A DNA stretch of 10,137 nucleotides from Clostridia bacterium (GTDB taxonomy: Bacteria > Bacillota > Clostridia > Christensenellales > Borkfalkiaceae): assembly GCA_900766495.1 (NCBI GenBank), contig CAAFVM010000056.1, positions 1 through 10,137 on the forward strand, given 5' to 3'. The notes below the pieces were generated by a model. That model made no database searches and was not told the origin of the DNA. It saw nothing but the letters and a program-made list of their open reading frames with translations. This document shows positions 6,811-10,137 of this stretch, piece after piece. Position 1 is the stretch's first letter. Every line of letters starts with the position of its first letter. The translations under genes and the position numbers were made by a program.

Positions 6811-6831
6811 GGTTAATAGTAAAGGTTAATA
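6811..6831. repeat. Direct repeat GGTTAATA x2
   Basis: Two exact 8-base copies, 6811-6818 and 6824-6831, start 13 bp apart in the divergent region between the methyltransferase and HAD genes. A TATAAT follows at 6836-6841. The repeat may be a protein-binding site or chance in AT-rich DNA. Confidence 0.3.
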
Positions 6832-6922
6832 TTTTTATAATCCGCGTTTGTTTTATCCTTTCCGATTTAACCGAAAGTAAAACTAAATTATTGTCGTATT
6901 TTTTTATGCGATTGTTTTTAAG

Positions 6923-6951
6923 TTGCTCAAAAAACGGTAAAGTGATATAAT
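6923..6951 (+). promoter_or_regulatory. Extended -10 promoter giving a leaderless HAD mRNA
   Basis: TGA TATAAT (6943-6951) is a perfect extended -10, with TTGCTC (6923-6928) 17 bp upstream as a partial -35. The -10 box ends 6 bases before the ATG at 6958, so transcription should start at or next to the A of the start codon. No Shine-Dalgarno sequence is present. Confidence 0.7.
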
Positions 6952-6957
6952 CGCGTT

Positions 6958-7659
6958 ATGGAAAAGTTTAAAAATTACGAATTTCTGCTTTTTGACGCAG
7001 ACAGGACGCTTTTCGATTTCGACGCGTCGGAAAAAGCGGCGTTTTACGAAGTCGCGCCGAAATACGGAATAACGCCGGACGAAAAAGTGCATAAACTTTA
7101 TTGCCGCTTAAACAACGAAAACTGGGAAGCCCTCGAACGCGGCGAGTTTACCAAAGAACGCATACTCGTGCGCCGCTACGAACAGCTTTTCGAAAGCCTT
7201 AATATAAAAAATCAGTCAGCCGAAAACATTAATCGCGACTATCTCGCTTCTTTGGCAGATAAAAGTTTTGTTTTTAGCGAAAGCGAGCCGCTTCTTCGCG
7301 AGATGAAAAAGCGCGGCAAAAAAATCTATCTGGTAACCAACGGCGTTAAGTTCGTGCAGGACGGAAGAATAGCGCGCTCGCCGTTAGAAGATTTGTTCGA
7401 CGGCATTTTTATTTCGGAAGAAATGGGTTACGAAAAACCCGACACGCGTTTTTTCGAAGCGGTGGAAAGAGGCATAGCCGGGTTCGATAAAAGTCGTGCC
7501 GTAGTTATAGGCGATTCGATTTCGAGTGATATTAAAGGCGCGAACAATTATGGGCTGGATTGCATATGGCTTAACGAAAAAGGTGCCGCCGTTCCGTCCG
7601 ATTTGAAAATTACGGCTGTAATCGGCTCGCTCAACCAATTATACGACATTTTGAAATGA
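6958..7659 (+). CDS. YjjG/YfnB-type HAD hydrolase (putative pyrimidine nucleotidase)
   Basis: This 233-residue HAD phosphatase carries all motifs: LFDADRTLFDFD (D13 nucleophile, D15 acid/base), LVTNGV (T127), GYEKPD (K160) and GDSISSDIKGA (D186, D191). Residues about 22-110 form a helical cap. The FISEEMGYEKPDTRFF stretch (151-166) and the TNG...Q spacing match the YjjG/YfnB group. E. coli YjjG is a 5'-nucleotidase that removes non-canonical pyrimidine nucleotides such as dUMP or 5-fluoro-dUMP; whether this protein does the same is inferred from similarity alone. The unusual Arg in DADRT replaces the Glu or Asp common at that position. ATG 6958 is chosen because the -10 box lies just upstream, implying a leaderless transcript. 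The gene is single and has its own terminator over the stop codon. Confidence 0.9.
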   Translation: MEKFKNYEFLLFDADRTLFDFDASEKAAFYEVAPKYGITPDEKVHKLYCRLNNENWEALERGEFTKERILVRRYEQLFESLNIKNQSAENINRDYLASLADKSFVFSESEPLLREMKKRGKKIYLVTNGVKFVQDGRIARSPLEDLFDGIFISEEMGYEKPDTRFFEAVERGIAGFDKSRAVVIGDSISSDIKGANNYGLDCIWLNEKGAAVPSDLKITAVIGSLNQLYDILK

Positions 7660-7680
7660 ACGCTTTAACGGCGTTTTTTT
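7659..7680 (+). terminator. Short intrinsic terminator overlapping the HAD stop codon
   Basis: AACGC (7659-7663) and GCGTT (7671-7675) form a 5-bp stem around the loop TTTAACG, followed by a continuous T-run to 7680. The stem begins on the last base of the TGA. It is short, but the T-run is convincing. Confidence 0.65.
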
Positions 7681-7716
7681 CAATAGTCGATTGTTTGAAA
7701 AAGGGTGTAAAACCGA

Positions 7717-7745
7717 TTGACACCGCCGTTCAAAAAACATATAAT
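7717..7745 (+). promoter_or_regulatory. Perfect consensus sigma-A promoter of aspA
   Basis: TTGACA (7717-7722) and TATAAT (7740-7745) are separated by exactly 17 bp, matching the housekeeping consensus at all twelve positions. Transcription should start near 7752. A promoter this strong suggests high basal expression, perhaps limited by the leader. Confidence 0.9.
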
Positions 7746-7751
7746 TACCAT

Positions 7752-7885
7752 TGTTGCGCGTGGAAGACTTTAACGCGCATAGGTTTGCTTTTATTAAAAA
7801 GCGCGGATGCGTATTTGCCGTAAATTCGGCGTATAAGAAAACAACTGAAAAAATCCGAAAAAATCGGAACGGACGGAATATATAA
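7752..7885 (+). promoter_or_regulatory. Structured 5' leader of aspA (about 134 nt)
   Basis: Between the predicted start and the aspA ATG there are several perfect small hairpins: TGCGCGT/ACGCGCA (7755-7761 and 7773-7779), GCTTTT/AAAAGC (7787-7792 and 7797-7802, loop ATTA), GCCG/CGGC (7817-7820 and 7827-7830) and TCCGA/TCGGA (7854-7858 and 7864-7868). A nine-codon open frame, MRICRKFGV, starts at 7807 without a ribosome binding site. I recognise no riboswitch family, and no hairpin has a terminator T-run. Confidence 0.4.
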
Positions 7886-9277
7886 ATGCAGAAAACAAGA
7901 ATTGAAAGCGATTCGATAGGCAGCCTTGAAATCCCTGCCGACGCATACTACGGGGTGCAGAGCTATCGCGGACACGTGAATTTTGACATTACCGGAATAA
8001 AGATGAACCGCATGTTCATAATGAACGTGGTAAAAATTAAAAAAGCCGCGGCTTACGCCAATATGGAATCGGGACTTTTAAACGAAAAAACGGGCAGCGC
8101 GATAATAGCCGCCTGCGACGAAGCTCTTGGCGGAAAACTTGACGACGGCTTTATAACCGACGCGATTCAGGGCGGTGCGGGTACCAGCGCTAATATGAAC
8201 GTGAACGAGGTTATAGCCAACCGCGCTACCGAGTTTTTAGGCGGGAAAAAGGGCGAATACCTTTGTCACCCGAACGACCATGTGAACTGTTCTCAATCGA
8301 CTAACGACGTTATCCCCACGGCGGGCAGACTTACCGTAATAGAGCTTGCAGCGGAGCTTGAAACCAACGTTAACGAACTTATAGCCGCACTTGATGAAAA
8401 AGCCGCAGAGTTTAACGACATTATAAAAATGGGCAGAACTCAACTTGAAGACGCGGTTCCCATAAGGCTGGGGCAGGAGTTTGCCGCTTATTCTTCGGGC
8501 ATAAAAAGATGCCTGCGTCTTGTGAAAAAAGCGGTTAACGAAATGCACTCTTTAAACCTTGGCGGAACGGCGATAGGGACGTCGATAAACGTTCGCAAGG
8601 TTTACCTCGACGAGGTTGTGCCTATTCTGTCGCGCATAACGGGATATAAACTTACCCAAGCCGAAAACCTTATCGACGCAACGCAGAACCTCGACGGGTT
8701 CGTGTTCGTTTCGGGCGCGCTTAAAACCATGGCGGTTTCTCTTTCTAAAATGTGCAACGATTTGCGCCTTTTGTCAAGCGGACCCAAAACCGGTTTCGAG
8801 GAAATAATTCTTCCCGCAATGCAGAACGGCTCGTCGATTATGCCGGGAAAGGTGAACCCCGTAATTCCCGAAGTCGTAACGCAGGTCGCGTTTGCTGTGG
8901 TGGGCAATGATTGCACCATTACGCTTGCAGCCGAGGCAGGGCAGCTTGAACTCAACGCGTTCGAACCGGTTATTTTTTATAAACTTTTCGAATCGCTTAC
9001 CTGCATGAAAAACGCGGTGAAAACGCTTACGGTCAACTGCGTTAAAGGCATAAAATCAAACCGCAAACGTTGCGAAGATTTGCTTTACGAAAGCGTAGGC
9101 ACGGTTACGGCGCTTTGCCCGTATCTCGGGTATAAAACCTCGGCGGAACTTGCCAAAGAAGCGCTTAAACGCAACGTGCGCATTAAAGATTTGGTTCGCG
9201 AACGCCATCTTTTAAGCGACGAGCTTTTAGATAAAATTTTAGACCCGTTCGCTATGACCGAACCCGAAAAGAAATAA
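7886..9277 (+). CDS. aspA: Aspartate ammonia-lyase (aspartase)
   Basis: Aspartase converts L-aspartate to fumarate and ammonia in the cytosol, linking amino-acid breakdown to fumarate metabolism. The 463-residue length and order match the family. Substrate-binding segments are present: GGAGTSANMN (96-105), QSTND (137-141), KMGRTQLEDAVP (181-192) and the flexible catalytic loop GSSIMPGKVNP (315-325), with S316 as the expected base and K322 binding carboxylate. The closely related class II fumarases usually read GRTHLQDATP. The Gln at 186, the following AVP and the segment VIPEVVTQVAFAVVGND all favour aspartase. The C-terminus (LLSDELLDKILDPFAMTEP) resembles Bacillus AnsB. An in-frame TAA directly precedes ATG 7886, fixing the start; the ribosome binding site is weak (GGACGGA about 8 nt upstream). 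It has its own promoter, leader and terminator. Confidence 0.94.
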   Translation: MQKTRIESDSIGSLEIPADAYYGVQSYRGHVNFDITGIKMNRMFIMNVVKIKKAAAYANMESGLLNEKTGSAIIAACDEALGGKLDDGFITDAIQGGAGTSANMNVNEVIANRATEFLGGKKGEYLCHPNDHVNCSQSTNDVIPTAGRLTVIELAAELETNVNELIAALDEKAAEFNDIIKMGRTQLEDAVPIRLGQEFAAYSSGIKRCLRLVKKAVNEMHSLNLGGTAIGTSINVRKVYLDEVVPILSRITGYKLTQAENLIDATQNLDGFVFVSGALKTMAVSLSKMCNDLRLLSSGPKTGFEEIILPAMQNGSSIMPGKVNPVIPEVVTQVAFAVVGNDCTITLAAEAGQLELNAFEPVIFYKLFESLTCMKNAVKTLTVNCVKGIKSNRKRCEDLLYESVGTVTALCPYLGYKTSAELAKEALKRNVRIKDLVRERHLLSDELLDKILDPFAMTEPEKK

Positions 9278-9285
9278 CGAATTCT

Positions 9286-9304
9286 GCTTATTTTAAGCTT
9301 TTTT
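9286..9304 (+). terminator. Weak intrinsic terminator after aspA
   Basis: GCTTA (9286-9290) and TAAGC (9294-9298) form a 5-bp stem with a 3-nt loop, directly followed by T6 (9299-9304). The stem is AT-rich, so read-through into the NUDIX gene is likely. Confidence 0.5.
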
Positions 9305-9349
9305 ACTTGCGCTCGCGGTTTTATATTAAATAATTTTTCGGAGAAAAAA

Positions 9350-9808
9350 ATGAACGATAAATTGCTTGAACTCGCAATGGAAATACAGGGGATAGCGCAG
9401 TCGGGGCTTGCCTATTGCAAAGACGTTTACGATAAAGAGAGGTATGAGCGTTTAAGGCAAATTTCCGTCGAAATGCTGGCGGAAAAAACCGAGTTGTCCG
9501 CCGAAAAAATAGCGGGAATTTTTTGTAACGATTCGGGGTATCAAACGCCTAAAGTAGATACCCGCGCGGCTATTTTTAACGGTGGCAAAATTCTTATGGT
9601 CCACGAGAAAAACGATACCTGGTCGCTTCCCGGCGGGTGGTGCGACGTAAATCAATCGGTGGCTTCGAACGTTGTAAAAGAGGTAGAAGAAGAAACGGGG
9701 TTAAAAGCAAAAGCCGAAAGAATTATTGCCGTGCACGACTGGCGCAAACACAACGTTTGCAATTACGTTTACGGCGTGGTTAAGATTTTTGTGTTGTGCA
9801 AAACCTAG
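9350..9808 (+). CDS. NUDIX hydrolase, cut short by an in-frame TAG
   Basis: NUDIX enzymes hydrolyse nucleoside diphosphates linked to another group. This 152-residue product has the N-terminal helical domain typical of Nudix_N proteins (about 1-60; SGLAYCKDVYDKERYERLRQ at 18-37). The NUDIX fold begins at TRAAIF (71), with WSLPGGWCDV (91-100) leading into the box at 96-118. Metal-binding E111, E114 and E115 are kept, while the usual first Glu and the Arg are Q102 and K110. The frame stops at TAG 9806-9808 after FVLCKT, but the same frame continues with GGSFKENVETSE, exactly what the family has next, to a TGA at 9965-9967. Full length would be about 205 residues, as in relatives. The start is fixed by GGAGA (9340-9344), 5 nt upstream. 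Most likely a recent nonsense mutation; recoding or sequence error remain possible. Confidence 0.85.
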   Translation: MNDKLLELAMEIQGIAQSGLAYCKDVYDKERYERLRQISVEMLAEKTELSAEKIAGIFCNDSGYQTPKVDTRAAIFNGGKILMVHEKNDTWSLPGGWCDVNQSVASNVVKEVEEETGLKAKAERIIAVHDWRKHNVCNYVYGVVKIFVLCKT

Positions 9809-9967
9809 GGCGGCAGTTTTAAAGAAAACGTTGAAACAAGCGAAATTAAATATTTTGCAAAAGACGAACTGCCCGAAAATTTGGCGGTTGAAAAAACTAC
9901 GAAAGAACAAATTTTAACCTGCTTTAAAGCGAGTGAAAATGAAAATTTTGCTCCCGAACTCGATTGA
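9809..9967 (+). pseudogene. C-terminal remnant of the NUDIX hydrolase beyond the TAG
   Basis: These 52 codons plus TGA continue the NUDIX frame without shift. They encode GGSFKENVETSEIKYFAKDE, then LPENLAVEKTTKEQI and a short tail ending ELD. This supplies the last strands and helix of the fold. There is no ribosome binding site or start codon at its beginning, so it is expressed only if the TAG is read through. It shows no frameshifts or further stops, so decay would be recent. Confidence 0.8.
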
Positions 9968-9980
9968 AATAAAATAAAAA

Positions 9981-10023
9981 ACGTCTCTATATGTCGATTA
10001 ACGATAAGTAGAGGCGTTTTTTT
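9981..10023 (+). terminator. Strong intrinsic terminator after the NUDIX gene
   Basis: ACGTCTCTAT (9981-9990) pairs with GTAGAGGCGT (10008-10017), allowing two G-U pairs. After one A/A mismatch an inner stem TGTCG/CGATA (9992-9996 and 10002-10006) closes the loop ATTAA, and a T-run ends at 10023. It shares outer stem sequence, the single mismatch and the TTAA loop with the hairpin at 1941-1975. Confidence 0.85.
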
Positions 10024-10109
10024 AATTCTTCGCGCCCGACCCTTTATTATAGTTTAGGTATTCTGCCGAGAAAGCAAGTATAAGAAACAAAACTCCGCGT
10101 TCGTTTCCA

Positions 10110-10137
10110 CGAGATTTCTCGACTTCGCTGGGAATGA
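10110..10137. repeat. Edge of a probable dispersed intergenic repeat
   Basis: CGAGA (10110-10114) and TCTCG (10117-10121) form an inverted repeat, followed by ACTTCGCTGGGAATGA to the window end. From memory, a motif of the form GAGATTTCTCGACTTCGCT is found as a dispersed intergenic repeat in many bacterial genomes. Only one partial copy lies here. The stretch 10024-10109 shows no gene or other feature. Confidence 0.4.

Noticed and set aside
6836..6841. Upstream TATAAT as the main promoter of the YjjG-type HAD gene
   Set aside because: Its -35 (TTAATA at 17 bp) is partial and the leader would be about 110 nt with no ribosome binding site. The extended -10 at 6943-6951 is a better fit, but dual promoters remain possible.
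7755..7830. Riboswitch or T-box in the aspA leader
   Set aside because: None of the conserved sequence blocks of known riboswitches or T-boxes is visible, and no leader hairpin is followed by a T-run.
7886..9277. Class II fumarase instead of aspartase
   Set aside because: The Gln in GRTQLEDAVP, where fumarases have GRTHLQDATP, and the segment after the catalytic loop fit aspartase better. Activity has not been tested.
9806..9808. Pyrrolysine or selenocysteine insertion at the NUDIX stop
   Set aside because: Selenocysteine uses TGA, and relatives of this enzyme have no special residue here. A pyl system cannot be seen in the window. A simple nonsense mutation is more economical.
9726..9917. 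Open frame overlapping the NUDIX TAG in another frame
   Set aside because: It is an out-of-frame shadow without a ribosome binding site. The true NUDIX frame continues clearly past the TAG with family-like sequence, so no frameshift is needed.

Overview
The window looks like an ordinary chromosomal segment from a Bacillota bacterium, most likely an uncultured anaerobic Clostridia lineage. The reasons are an aspartase closest in recalled sequence to Bacillus AnsB, strong AAGGAG-type ribosome binding sites on some genes, sigma-A type promoters, mostly TAA stops, and a low-to-moderate GC content by eye. The placement is an inference from recalled protein families. No database search was possible. 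I see no tRNA, rRNA, CRISPR array, phage module or insertion sequence.

Layout: 1-158 is an upstream region with a small palindrome and a promoter. 159-1913 (+) is a thiamine-diphosphate enzyme of the 1-deoxyxylulose-5-phosphate synthase family with an altered substrate pocket. 2019-2699 (-) is the tRNA methyltransferase TrmO, converging on it across a bidirectional terminator. 2877-4103 (+) is a nucleotidyltransferase-fold protein (PF14907-like), divergent from trmO. 4211-4861 and 4877-6751 (-) form a two-gene unit: an NPPY-type adenine DNA methyltransferase followed by a HAD phosphatase. 6958-7659 (+) is a second HAD phosphatase of the YjjG/YfnB type. 7886-9277 (+) is aspartase, aspA, behind a perfect consensus promoter and a leader of about 134 nt. 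9350-9967 (+) is a NUDIX hydrolase interrupted by an in-frame TAG. The window ends with a strong terminator and the edge of a probable dispersed repeat.

The genes do not form one pathway. They are mostly single-gene housekeeping or nucleotide/RNA/DNA maintenance units, each with its own promoter and terminator. Shared themes are phosphate-ester hydrolysis (two HAD proteins and the NUDIX protein) and nucleic-acid methylation (TrmO and the DNA methyltransferase).

I found no convincing new multi-gene system. The points most worth a second look are the DXS-like enzyme that lacks the usual glyceraldehyde-3-phosphate contacts, the amber codon inside the NUDIX gene, a family of related hairpins that serve as terminators, promoters placed so close to start codons that transcripts should be leaderless, and the large unassigned C-terminal region of the solitary DNA methyltransferase.
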